Notes: generated by a model not told the origin, from the letters alone. Positions 1 through 7,792 are shown, numbered from the stretch's first letter. The stretch is 47,755 nt of DNA from DASSKW01 sp035690065 (GCA_035690065.1 DASSKW010000023.1:1-47755); one strand, 5' to 3'. A program made the numbers and translations.

Positions 1-548
1 CCGTGCAGGATCAGCCAGTGATGCGCATCCTGTTTGTATTTATCGGGCGTGAACTTCATCAGCCGGTCTTCGACTTCCCGCACGTTCTTGCCGGGGGCGA
101 GACCGGTGCGGTTGGCGACGCGAAAGATGTGCGTATCCACGGCGATGGTGGGTTCGCCGAACGCGGTGTTGAGGATCACGTTGGCGGTCTTGCGGCCTAC
201 GCCGGGCAGGGCTTCCAGCGCTGCGCGGTCGCGTGGGACTTGGCCGTTATGATGTTCGATCAGTAACTTCGCTGCAGCGATGATGTTTCTGGCCTTGGTG
301 TTATACAGGCCGATGGTCTTGATGTAGCGCTTGAGCCCGGCTTCGCCGAGTTCGAGCATGGCCTTGGGCGTGTCCGCGATCGGGAACAGTTTCTCGGTGG
401 CCTTGTTCACGCTGACATCGGTGGCCTGCGCCGATAGCGTCACGGCGACCAGCAGTTCGTAAGGCGTGCGATACACCAGTTCGGTAGTGGGTTTTGGGTT
501 GGCGGCTTTCAGCTTCTTAAAGATTGCAGCGCGTTTTTCCGGATTCAT
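1..548 (-). CDS. nth: Endonuclease III (C-terminus cut by window edge)
   Basis: DNA glycosylase/AP lyase that removes oxidised pyrimidines in base excision repair. The visible 182 residues begin MNPEKRAAIF and carry the helix-hairpin-helix LPGVGRKTAN. The catalytic lysine is at residue 120 and the catalytic aspartate at 138 (AVDTHIFRV), the same numbering as in the E. coli enzyme. The roughly 30 missing C-terminal residues would hold the four cysteines of the [4Fe-4S] cluster, so that part cannot be checked. The start codon shares an ATGA overlap with the stop of rnfB, so the two genes are translationally coupled. The rnfB-nth pair is familiar from many gammaproteobacteria. Confidence 0.96.
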   Translation of the reverse strand, partial: MNPEKRAAIFKKLKAANPKPTTELVYRTPYELLVAVTLSAQATDVSVNKATEKLFPIADTPKAMLELGEAGLKRYIKTIGLYNTKARNIIAAAKLLIEHHNGQVPRDRAALEALPGVGRKTANVILNTAFGEPTIAVDTHIFRVANRTGLAPGKNVREVEDRLMKFTPDKYKQDAHHWLILH

Positions 549-1189
549 GATTTTTTCGATCCCTGCCGTGCGCGTCTGGCACGTACCCGTTCGACTGCGG
601 CGGCGATCTCGGCTTTGCGGCGGGCAACGATATCCGGCGAGTTGCCCAGTCGGGTTTCCCGGCGGCGCGATTGCCGCTCCAGCTTGCTGCGTTCCAGTCG
701 AGCGCTGCGGGAGCGATAACGGGTCCGGAAGAAATCGGCGCGGGTTTGTCCTGTGGCTGGCACTTCGATGCCATCGGTCGCGGCGATGGCCGGTTGCATG
801 CGGATGCAGTCCACCGGGCAGGGCGGAATGCACAATTCACAGCCGGTGCACAGCGATTCAATAACCGTATGCATCTGTTTGGCGGCACCGACGATGGCGT
901 CCACCGGACAGGCCTGGATGCACTTGGTGCAGCCGATACAAAGAGGCTCGTCGATGAAGGCAACGGTATCGGGTCGAAATTCACCCAGTCCCGGATCGAG
1001 TGGTTTGAGTTTGCGGCCGGTCAGTTCGGCGAGTGACTGGATCGTGTCGACACCGCCCGGTGGACAGCGGTTGATCTCGGTCTCGTCGCTGGCGATCGCT
1101 TCGGCATAGGCGCGGCAATCGGGATAACCGCAGCGCTGGCATTGGGTCTGCGGCAGGAGCGCGTCTATCCTGTCAGCCAATGCAGTCAT
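545..1189 (-). CDS. rnfB: RnfB/RsxB-like ferredoxin protein, no membrane anchor
   Basis: Iron-sulfur electron carrier related to subunit B of the Rnf/Rsx complex. In order it has a four-cysteine cluster domain (Cys 17, 20, 25 and 42; motif CQRCGYPDC) and two ferredoxin [4Fe-4S] motifs (Cys 84/87/90/94 and 114/117/120/124). A basic, Arg-rich tail of about 75 residues follows. The hydrophobic N-terminal helix of true RnfB is absent and no other rnf/rsx gene is nearby, so a stand-alone soluble role is likelier than ion pumping. Start 1189 was chosen because it forms an ATGA overlap with the toxin stop; an ATG at 1204 is also in frame. It may donate electrons to cluster enzymes such as Nth, but that is inference. 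Confidence 0.88.
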   Translation of the reverse strand: MTALADRIDALLPQTQCQRCGYPDCRAYAEAIASDETEINRCPPGGVDTIQSLAELTGRKLKPLDPGLGEFRPDTVAFIDEPLCIGCTKCIQACPVDAIVGAAKQMHTVIESLCTGCELCIPPCPVDCIRMQPAIAATDGIEVPATGQTRADFFRTRYRSRSARLERSKLERQSRRRETRLGNSPDIVARRKAEIAAAVERVRARRARQGSKKS

Positions 1190-1449
1190 TCGTAATGCGT
1201 CCACATGCGCAGAATGTGCACGATCTTGTGCTCAGCATCCACTTGATATACCAGACGGTGCTGGATATTGATACGACGCGAATAAAACCCGCTCAGGTTT
1301 CCTGTCAGTTTCTCGAAGCGAGGCGGGGTTGCGAATGGGTCGCGTTCCAGCAATTGCAGGAGCTTTGATGTTTGGGACTTCAGACCGGAGCGACCCAGCA
1401 GCTTTGCATCCTTCGCCGCATGGCGGCTCAGGACGACTGTCCAGGTCAC
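1186..1449 (-). CDS. yoeB: YoeB/Txe family ribosome-dependent mRNA endonuclease toxin
   Basis: An 87-residue toxin of the RelE fold. Family members cut mRNA in the ribosomal A site when freed from the antitoxin. The core NLSGFYSRRI followed by HRLVYQV and the C-terminal RMWTHYE are hallmarks. Glu46, Arg65 and His85 fall where YoeB catalytic residues are expected, so it looks intact. Its start overlaps the antitoxin stop (ATGA at 1446-1449) and its stop overlaps the rnfB start, so the pair is coupled into a housekeeping operon. Function is inferred from family motifs. Confidence 0.92.
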   Translation of the reverse strand: MTWTVVLSRHAAKDAKLLGRSGLKSQTSKLLQLLERDPFATPPRFEKLTGNLSGFYSRRINIQHRLVYQVDAEHKIVHILRMWTHYE

Positions 1450-1697
1450 CAGTCCAGGTCCTTGAACGGAATGCCTTTATCAACCGGTTCCGTGGCGGCT
1501 TGCTGGATGCTCTCGACCATCCCCGGCACATGATTGAGATACAGGGTTTCCTCGATGGCGCTCCAGTCTTCGGCACTCAACACCACAAAATCGCCGCCAC
1601 GACGGCGGGTAACACGCAACGGACGATGCTCGCGGATGGCGCGATCCACTTCGGCCTTGAGCTGGTCGCGGAAACGGTTGGCAGTAATCTCATTCAT
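1446..1697 (-). CDS. yefM: YefM/Phd family antitoxin
   Basis: An 83-residue antitoxin that should bind the following YoeB and repress its own operon. It shows the family pattern: an N-terminal DNA-binding part (NEITANRFRDQL, then PLRVTRRRGGDFVVLSAEDW) and a flexible C-terminal toxin-wrapping tail ending in KDLDW. Two in-frame ATGs exist, at 1703 and 1697. The first directly abuts a predicted -10 box (1709-1704), so transcription should begin at about 1697. That makes 1697 the better start and the message probably leaderless. No Shine-Dalgarno sequence is visible for either. Confidence 0.9.
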   Translation of the reverse strand: MNEITANRFRDQLKAEVDRAIREHRPLRVTRRRGGDFVVLSAEDWSAIEETLYLNHVPGMVESIQQAATEPVDKGIPFKDLDW

Positions 1698-1703
1698 GAC
1701 CAT

Positions 1704-1732
1704 ACAGTACGGAAGTGCCGTACTGTTGTCAA
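1704..1732 (-). promoter_or_regulatory. yefM-yoeB promoter with overlapping operator palindrome
   Basis: On the minus strand a perfect -35 box TTGACA (1732-1727) is followed by a 17-nt spacer and TACTGT (1709-1704, 3 of 6 consensus bases including the key A2 and T6). The spacer plus -10 is a perfect inverted repeat, acagtacgg and ccgtactgt, with 9-bp arms and a 5-nt centre (1704-1726). A dimeric repressor bound there would block RNA polymerase, as expected for antitoxin autoregulation. The -35 begins within about 10 bp of the metG stop. Operator identity is inferred from position and symmetry. Confidence 0.7.
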
Positions 1733-1738
1733 TCGGGA

Positions 1739-3820
1739 TTACTTGACTCGCATGCCGGGCTGCGCGCCTTCGTGGGGTTCGAGTATCCAGAGATCCTTGC
1801 CGCCGGGGCCGGCCGCGAGCACCATGCCTTCGGAGACGCCGAACTTCATCTTGCGCGGCGCCAGATTCGCGACCATCACGGTCAGCTTGCCTTCCAGTTG
1901 TTCGGGCGAATATGCGCTCTTGATACCGGCGAACACGTTGCGGGTCTCGCCGCCGAGATCGAGGGTCAGGCGCAACAGCTTGTCGGCGCCTTCGATGTGT
2001 TCGGCTTTGGCGATGCGTGCGATGCGCAGGTCCAGCTTGGCGAAGTCGTCGTAGCTGATTTCCGGGAAGATCGGGTCCATGTTGCTTGCCTGTTGGGTGT
2101 TCGGAGTTGCGGTCAGGTTTTCTTTCGAGGCTTCGACCATGGCTTCTATTGCCTTTGGGTCGACGCGCGTCATCAGATGCTGATAGGTGGCAATCTGGTG
2201 ACCTGATTTCAGGTGTGATTTTCTGTCCGACCAGGAAAATTCGCCTGCGCCAAGAAATATTTCAGCTTCCCGCGTCGTAGTTGGCAATACCGGTTTGAGG
2301 CAGATAGTCAGCAAACGAAACGCTTCAAGCGTGATGCTGCACACTTCATGCAAGGCACCAAGCTGTTCCAGCCTGGCTTTTTCCCAGGGTTTCTGTTCAT
2401 CCCAGAAAGCATTGACTGTATCCGTCAGTTTCATGATGCGGGATATGGCCATACTGAACTGACGATTCTCATAGAGTTTCTCGATAAGTTCCATCCCTTC
2501 GAGCAATTCAGTAATTAATGCGGCAGGAACATTTACGGTTCCGCCGCTAATATATCCGCCATCGGTCTTGCCAATTTTCCCACCGAAATGTTTGTGAATG
2601 AATCCTGCCGAACGACTGGCGATATTCACATACTTGCCAACCAGATCCGAATTCACCCTCTGCACGAAATCGTCCAGGTTCAGGTCGATGTCGTCCACGC
2701 CATCACTGAGTTTGGCGGCGAAGTAATAGCGCAGGTATTCCGGGTTCAGGTTGTCGAGATAGGTGCGGGCCTTGATGAAGGTGCCGCGAGATTTGGACAT
2801 CTTCTGACCGTTGACGGTCAGGAAGCCGTGCGCATACACGGCGCTGGGAGTGCGAAAACCGGCACCGGAAAGCATCGCCGGCCAGAACAAAGTATGGAAG
2901 TAAGTGATGTCCTTGCCGATGAAGTGATACAGCTCGGTCTTGTCCTTGCTTTCGGCGGCCCAGAAATCGTCGAAGCGCAGTTTGCCGCCGGGATTCTTTT
3001 CGGGGTTGTCGCACAGGTTCTTGAAACTCGCCATGTAGCCGATCGGCGCATCCAGCCACACGTAGAAGAATTTGCCCGGTGCGTCCGGGATCTCGAAGCC
3101 GAAATACGGCGCGTCGCGCGAGATGTCCCAATCCTGCAGGCCGGCCTTGAACCACTCGTCGAGCTTGCGGGTCACGGCTTCGTGCAGATGTCCGGCACGG
3201 GTCCATTTGTGCAGCATGGTCTCGAAGTCACCGAGCTTGAAGAAGTAGTGCTCGGATTCGCGCTCTACCGGGCGGGTGCCGGAGATCACCGAGACCGGAT
3301 TCTTGAGGTCAGCGGGCGAATAGGTGGCGCCGCAGTTCTCGCAGGCATCGCCGTACTGGTCCGGGGTGCCGCAACGCGGGCAGGTGCCCTTGATGAAACG
3401 ATCCGGCAGGAACATCTTCGCCTGCTCGTCGTAGAACTGCTTGATGGTGCGGGTGGCGATGTGGCCGCGGTCGCGCAACCGCTTATATATAAGTGTTGCC
3501 AGTTCGCGGTTTTCCGGCGAATGGGTAGTGTGGTAGTTGTCGGTGCTGATCAGGAAATCCGCGAAATCGCGCCGGTGTTCGATCTCGGTGCGGGCGATGA
3601 GCTGCTCCGGGGTGATGCCTTCCTGGCGGGCGCGCAGCATGATCGGCGTGCCGTGGGCGTCGTCCGCGCAGACATAGATGCACTCATTGCCCATGAGGCG
3701 CTGGAACCGGACCCAGATGTCGGTCTGGATGTATTCCAGCATGTGGCCCAGGTGGATCGGGCCATTGGCATAGGGCAGGGCGCTGGTGACGAGGATGCGG
3801 CGCTGGGTCGTCGGGTTCAT
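1739..3820 (-). CDS. metG: Methionine--tRNA ligase
   Basis: Cytoplasmic class I synthetase charging tRNA-Met. The 693-residue protein has the HIGH-type motif HLGH at 23-26, a knuckle with four zinc-ligand cysteines (147, 150, 160, 163) and KMSKS at 340-344. An anticodon-binding helical domain follows, then a C-terminal EMAPII-like tRNA-binding dimerisation domain from about residue 585. The length is normal for the long two-domain form. The anticodon-binding part (about 2100-2640) is notably richer in A/T-ending codons than the flanks, suggesting a recombined segment. It diverges from mrp, a common gammaproteobacterial arrangement. Confidence 0.98.
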   Translation of the reverse strand: MNPTTQRRILVTSALPYANGPIHLGHMLEYIQTDIWVRFQRLMGNECIYVCADDAHGTPIMLRARQEGITPEQLIARTEIEHRRDFADFLISTDNYHTTHSPENRELATLIYKRLRDRGHIATRTIKQFYDEQAKMFLPDRFIKGTCPRCGTPDQYGDACENCGATYSPADLKNPVSVISGTRPVERESEHYFFKLGDFETMLHKWTRAGHLHEAVTRKLDEWFKAGLQDWDISRDAPYFGFEIPDAPGKFFYVWLDAPIGYMASFKNLCDNPEKNPGGKLRFDDFWAAESKDKTELYHFIGKDITYFHTLFWPAMLSGAGFRTPSAVYAHGFLTVNGQKMSKSRGTFIKARTYLDNLNPEYLRYYFAAKLSDGVDDIDLNLDDFVQRVNSDLVGKYVNIASRSAGFIHKHFGGKIGKTDGGYISGGTVNVPAALITELLEGMELIEKLYENRQFSMAISRIMKLTDTVNAFWDEQKPWEKARLEQLGALHEVCSITLEAFRLLTICLKPVLPTTTREAEIFLGAGEFSWSDRKSHLKSGHQIATYQHLMTRVDPKAIEAMVEASKENLTATPNTQQASNMDPIFPEISYDDFAKLDLRIARIAKAEHIEGADKLLRLTLDLGGETRNVFAGIKSAYSPEQLEGKLTVMVANLAPRKMKFGVSEGMVLAAGPGGKDLWILEPHEGAQPGMRVK

Positions 3821-3867
3821 TCGTGCTCTGGGTGCAGTGAAGGGTAAATGCGTGATTCGAGCGCGAA

Positions 3868-3933
3868 ATTATGCCACACGCTTGCCGGAGCCGGGCCGCT
3901 GCCAGCATCAACAGACCGGACGGATGCTAAAAT
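3868..3933. promoter_or_regulatory. Divergent metG and mrp promoters
   Basis: The 142-bp gap between metG and mrp holds two extended -10 elements facing apart. For metG (minus strand) it is TGG-CATAAT, with the hexamer at 3873-3868. For mrp (plus strand) it is TGC-TAAAAT, with the hexamer at 3928-3933. Both match five of six consensus bases. No convincing -35 box is seen for either, which is tolerable for extended -10 promoters. This is a prediction only. Confidence 0.45.
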
Positions 3934-3962
3934 GCCGCTCCTTTCACTGGCACAGCGCCGCG

Positions 3963-5051
3963 ATGACCACGATCACCCGCGAACAGATCGAAGACGCACT
4001 CCAAGGCTGGCAGGAACCGCATCTGGGTACCGACCTGGTGAGCGCGGGCTGTGTGCGTGACATCCGTCTCGATGGCGGCAAAGTCGGGATCACGATCGAG
4101 CTGGGGTTTCCGGCCGCCGGTTATGTGGATGAACTGGCTGAGTCGGTGCGTAAACAGCTCGCCAAGCTGCCGGGCGCAGGCGAGGTCTCGGTGCAGGCGG
4201 AATGGGTGGTGCTGTCCCATGCCGTACAGCGCAATCTCTCACCGCTGCCGGGCGTCAAGAACATCATCGCGGTGGCAAGCGGCAAGGGCGGCGTGGGCAA
4301 ATCCACGGTGGCGGTGAACCTGGCGCTGGCGCTCGCTGCCGATGGCGCACAGGTCGGTATCCTGGACGCCGATATCTACGGCCCCAGCCAGCCGCGCATG
4401 CTGGGTCTGTCGGGTCGGCCGAACAGCAAGGATGGCAAGCACATCGTGCCCATGGTCGGTCACGGCGTGAAGTGCATGTCGATCGGATTCCTCATAGATC
4501 AAGAGACGCCGATGGTGTGGCGCGGGCCGATGGTGACCCAGGCATTGACGCAGCTCATCGGCGATACCGAATGGCAGGCGCTCGATTACCTGATCGTGGA
4601 CATGCCGCCCGGTACCGGCGATATCCAGTTGACGCTGGCGCAGCGCGTGCCGGTGTCCGGCGCGGTGATCGTGACCACGCCGCAGGAGATCGCACTGCTG
4701 GATGCGCGCAAGGGACTCAAGATGTTCCAGAAAGTCGAAGTGAATATCCTCGGCGTAGTGGAGAACATGAGCACCCACGTATGTTCGAACTGCGGCCACG
4801 AGGAACACATCTTCGGTAGCGGCGGCGGTGAACGCATGGCGCAGGATTACAAGGTGCCGTTCCTGGGCAGCCTGCCGCTGGATCTGCAGATCCGCGAACA
4901 GACCGACAATGGCCGGCCGACCGTGGTGGCAGAACCAGACGGCGATATCGCGCGACGCTACCGTGAGATCGCGCGTCGTACTGCCGCACAACTGGCGCTG
5001 GCCGGCAAGGGTTACGCGGGCTCGTTTCCGAAGATCGTGATCGAAGAATGA
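3963..5051 (+). CDS. mrp: Mrp/ApbC iron-sulfur cluster carrier ATPase
   Basis: P-loop NTPase that binds and hands on [Fe-S] clusters in the cytoplasm. The 362-residue protein has an N-terminal MIP18/DUF59-type domain (about 5-85), a deviant Walker A GKGGVGKST (107-115), and the cluster-bridging CxxC pair at Cys274 and Cys277 (CSNC). The reading frame is open upstream to 3786, but the family match begins at ATG 3963 (MTTITREQIED). No strong Shine-Dalgarno is visible. It precedes dcd by 46 bp in the same direction. Confidence 0.97.
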   Translation: MTTITREQIEDALQGWQEPHLGTDLVSAGCVRDIRLDGGKVGITIELGFPAAGYVDELAESVRKQLAKLPGAGEVSVQAEWVVLSHAVQRNLSPLPGVKNIIAVASGKGGVGKSTVAVNLALALAADGAQVGILDADIYGPSQPRMLGLSGRPNSKDGKHIVPMVGHGVKCMSIGFLIDQETPMVWRGPMVTQALTQLIGDTEWQALDYLIVDMPPGTGDIQLTLAQRVPVSGAVIVTTPQEIALLDARKGLKMFQKVEVNILGVVENMSTHVCSNCGHEEHIFGSGGGERMAQDYKVPFLGSLPLDLQIREQTDNGRPTVVAEPDGDIARRYREIARRTAAQLALAGKGYAGSFPKIVIEE

Positions 5052-5097
5052 TTCAATCGCGGCTCACTGCCGCTTCTACACTTAGGGTGAAATCTGC

Positions 5098-5664
5098 ATG
5101 AGTATCAAGTCGGACAAGTGGATACGACGCATGGCGCAGCAACACGGCATGATCGAGCCGTTCGAGCCGGGTCAGGTGCGTGAGAACGGCGGCGGCAGGA
5201 TCGTGTCCTATGGCACTTCAAGCTACGGTTACGACGTGCGCTGCGCCGATCACTTCAAGATCTTCACCAACATCAACTCGACCATCGTCGATCCCAAGGC
5301 CTTCGATGAGAAGAGTTTCGTGGATTTCCGGGGCGAGTGCTGCGTGATCCCGCCGAATTCCTTCGCGCTCGCCAGCACTGTCGAGTATTTCCGTATCCCG
5401 CGCAGCGTGCTGACGGTGTGTCTGGGGAAATCGACCTATGCGCGCTGCGGGATCATCGTCAACGTCACACCGCTGGAGCCGGAATGGGAAGGGCACGTGA
5501 CATTGGAGTTTTCCAATACCACGCCGCTGCCTGCCAAGATTTACGCGAATGAAGGCGTGGCACAGATGCTGTTCTTCGAGTCCGATGAGATATGCGAGAC
5601 CTCATACAAGGATCGCGGCGGGAAATATCAGGGGCAGAAAGGCGTGACCCTGCCGAAGACTTGA
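5098..5664 (+). CDS. dcd: dCTP deaminase
   Basis: Trimeric enzyme converting dCTP to dUTP for thymidylate synthesis. The 188-residue length is typical, and the protein shows the family signatures YGTSSYGYDVR, GKSTYARCG, LEPEWEGHVTLEFSN and the C-terminal lid SYKDRGGKYQGQKGVTLPKT. AGGGTGA lies a few bases before the ATG as a Shine-Dalgarno. Its last 96 bases are repeated at 92% identity at 7882-7977 (see the pseudogene entry), so the region downstream has been rearranged. Confidence 0.98.
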   Translation: MSIKSDKWIRRMAQQHGMIEPFEPGQVRENGGGRIVSYGTSSYGYDVRCADHFKIFTNINSTIVDPKAFDEKSFVDFRGECCVIPPNSFALASTVEYFRIPRSVLTVCLGKSTYARCGIIVNVTPLEPEWEGHVTLEFSNTTPLPAKIYANEGVAQMLFFESDEICETSYKDRGGKYQGQKGVTLPKT

Positions 5665-5683
5665 TATTGCCGGCTTGATTCCA

Positions 5684-5757
5684 CTGCAGGAGCGCGCTGC
5701 AGCCCGCAATTCAGGTTCTTCCATCAGGAGTCGCTAAAGGCACTCCCACAGGACATC
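5684..5757. repeat. Degenerate REP-like half sites downstream of dcd
   Basis: The 214-bp gap after dcd has no gene. It holds ctgcaggagcgcgctgcag (5684-5702), itself almost palindromic. At about 5725-5757, on the minus strand, lies a run reading TCCTGTGGGAGTGCC then TTTAGCGACTCC. Both resemble the tgtgggagcggctt type of intergenic repeat common in Pseudomonas and xanthomonads. Assignment is from memory of the motif only. The first site may instead be inherited from the duplicated dcd flank, since a similar ctgcag..gagcg lies after the second dcd copy. Confidence 0.3.
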
Positions 5758-5878
5758 CTGCCTCCGGAGCGTCCGATCCCGCCGAACCGTACCTGCCGAC
5801 TGTCCGGAACGCCCGTTTCGGACGATTCCGCCTGCCCTTGATGCGAGTCTGCCCCGGTCATCTTCGGGAGTACTTGCC

Positions 5879-6550
5879 ATGCGCTGGTTTACCACCCCTG
5901 CCCGCTGGTTCGCCAAAGGGTTCTTCACGCTCACATCGCTGGCGGTGGCAGGCTATGCGTTCACTTTTCTCTACCGTGCATTTCAGGTTGGGAGCCCGTT
6001 TGCGGCACAGTTCGCCGTATCGGGCTGGGATGTGCCTTTCCACTTCTTCATGGCCGGATCGGCGCTGGCACTGGGGCCGCTGCAACTCGCCGGCACAATA
6101 CGTCGGCGCTGGCCGAGGCTGCATCGCACCTTGGGCTGGTTGTATGCACTGGACATTCTGATTGGTGCAGCAGCCGGATTTTCACTTTCCTTCAACGCAC
6201 AGGGCGGGCTGGCCAGCGGCCTGGGTTTCGCCACGCTGGCGCTATTGTGGCCAGCGGTAACGGCGCGCGGAGTGTGGCTGGCGGTGCGCGGCGATGCGAC
6301 GGGGCATCGGCGCTGGATGTGTCGCAGCGTGGCGCTGACTTATGCAGCCGTTACGCTGCGTTTGATGCTGGGTATCGGCGCGGGTGCGATGTCGCTGCCA
6401 TTCATGACGGTGTACATCACAGCGGCGTGGTCGTCGTGGCCCATCAATCTTGCCGTGTGCGAGCTGATTATTCGTTGGCCGGTGATTCGTGCCCAGCTTG
6501 CGCGTGACGTTGCCGATAGACGCTGGGTGTCTCGTTCAGCAGACGTTTGA
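5879..6550 (+). CDS. DUF2306-type multi-pass membrane protein
   Basis: Integral membrane protein of 223 residues with about six to seven hydrophobic segments. Motifs HFFMAGSALALGPLQL, RWPRLHRTLGWLYA and GHRRWMCRS followed by LTYAAVTLRL are typical of the uncharacterised DUF2306 family. The function of the family is not established. Its 3' end overlaps the convergent AraC-type regulator by 83 bp, which is unusual in this otherwise tidy region. The regulator next door is a plausible controller, but no operator is visible. The module lies between two copies of the dcd 3' end, so it may be a later insertion. Confidence 0.8.
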   Translation: MRWFTTPARWFAKGFFTLTSLAVAGYAFTFLYRAFQVGSPFAAQFAVSGWDVPFHFFMAGSALALGPLQLAGTIRRRWPRLHRTLGWLYALDILIGAAAGFSLSFNAQGGLASGLGFATLALLWPAVTARGVWLAVRGDATGHRRWMCRSVALTYAAVTLRLMLGIGAGAMSLPFMTVYITAAWSSWPINLAVCELIIRWPVIRAQLARDVADRRWVSRSADV

Positions 6551-7592
6551 ATGCGGCGTTGAAGGTGGACTTGGAAGTGAAGCCGCAGGCGTAGGCGATG
6601 TCGAGAATCGTGCGCGTGTCACCGGGGTCGGCCAGGCATTCACAACTGGCTTCAATGCGATGATGATTGACATAGTCCCAGAAGCTGCCGCCAAAGCGGC
6701 GATTGATAACGGCTGACACAAGATATTCCGGGTAACCGCTACGGCGGGCCAGTTGGCCAATGGTGAGGGCGGGTTCGCGGTACATCGCCTCATTTGTCAT
6801 CAACCGGGACAGACGTGCCTCAACATCCGGAAAGCGCGAATCGTCGTTTTGCACGCTGGCGTTACTGCCACTTGCTTCATCATCTTGCGGCAGTGCAACT
6901 ACTGGCGGCTGCGCCAGGCTGAAATAACTCACTACCAGTATCCATGTTGCCACCGCACCGTAGATCAGGTTGTAGTGAATGAACGGCAGTTTCACAGTCG
7001 CATGCACAGCGGCAATCATCCAGATGATGAGCTGGCCGATGGCCAGCACGGTCAACCAGCGCATTGATTGGCGGTCGGCGTCCGAGCGCTGTTGCCGCAA
7101 CAGCCTATGATGGCGGGTAATGCGGAGCAGTGCAGCGGCAATATAGGTAAAAGCATACACAAACAGAGTCAGATCGAACCAGGGCAGGGGCGGTGGCATG
7201 TCTCCATGCTGATAACGCAGGAACAGAGTGGTGGTTGTGTTTACCCCGAGCAGGAATACACGGCCGGTCACGAGCAGGCCAAAGAAAAAGCCTCCCAGGT
7301 GCAGCAGGTCGCGCAGGCTAAAGCCGTGCCCGGTGGTGAGCGTGCGTACATAAATGTAAAACAGGCTGGCGTACAGGAACGGGAAAATTGCGACGAAACG
7401 GTAAGGTTTGAACCATGCCGGCGAGGGCGCCCCCATGTAAATGGCCTTCACCGCCAAGTCAATGGCGACGAGTGCCAGCCAGACAGCCAGCACCCGATTG
7501 GCGCGCGCGTTGACCGGCCGTCGCCACAGCACCAGTGCCAGTAATGCTGCCTGCACCGCGCCGATGGTGAAGATCAGAACCCAAGCTTGCAT
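6468..7592 (-). CDS. AraC-family transcriptional regulator with membrane sensor domain
   Basis: A 374-residue protein. The first 230 or so residues form about seven hydrophobic helices (VLIFTIGAVQAALLALVLWR onward). A charged linker leads to a C-terminal AraC/XylS DNA-binding domain of two helix-turn-helices (LTIGQLARRSGYPEYLVSAV; ILDIAYACGFTSKSTFNAAF). Such proteins are thought to sense a signal in or across the membrane and bind DNA while anchored. The final 83 bp overlap the convergent DUF2306 gene. The ligand is unknown. The call is firm for architecture, open for target. Confidence 0.9.
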   Translation of the reverse strand: MQAWVLIFTIGAVQAALLALVLWRRPVNARANRVLAVWLALVAIDLAVKAIYMGAPSPAWFKPYRFVAIFPFLYASLFYIYVRTLTTGHGFSLRDLLHLGGFFFGLLVTGRVFLLGVNTTTTLFLRYQHGDMPPPLPWFDLTLFVYAFTYIAAALLRITRHHRLLRQQRSDADRQSMRWLTVLAIGQLIIWMIAAVHATVKLPFIHYNLIYGAVATWILVVSYFSLAQPPVVALPQDDEASGSNASVQNDDSRFPDVEARLSRLMTNEAMYREPALTIGQLARRSGYPEYLVSAVINRRFGGSFWDYVNHHRIEASCECLADPGDTRTILDIAYACGFTSKSTFNAAFKRLLNETPSVYRQRHAQAGHESPANE

Positions 7593-7646
7593 TTATTCAA
7601 CTGCTTGTACTGACAAGAGTGGCGGCAAGGATGCCAGAAACTGGAA

Positions 7647-7792
7647 CCTGCCTCAAAATTTCCCAACCATTCGTGTTGAGCATAGCGGAGCGACGCGCCG
7701 CGAAGTCGAAACACAATGGAACCATGTCCTTGTTATCCTTCAACTTCACGCCCGGGGAGCTACGCTCAGGGCGAACGGGGCCTTGAGGCAGG
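7647..7792. repeat. 146-bp imperfect palindrome, MITE/REP-like element
   Basis: The gene-free 419 bp between the AraC gene and the small secreted protein begins with this element. Ends are perfect 10-bp inverted repeats, cctgcctcaa (7647-7656) and ttgaggcagg (7783-7792). Inside, the halves continue to mirror one another: cattcgtgttgagcatagc on the left against the complement of gctacgctcagggcgaacg on the right. The middle (about 7713-7738, aatggaaccatgtccttg onward) closes a long stem-loop only if imperfect pairing is allowed. It has no coding capacity. A fragment with the same ctacgctcag core lies at 8503-8520. Confidence 0.65.

Noticed and set aside
2588..3847. A 419-codon open frame on the plus strand opposite metG.
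   Set aside because: It mirrors metG codons, shows no family motif, and metG is unmistakable on the other strand.
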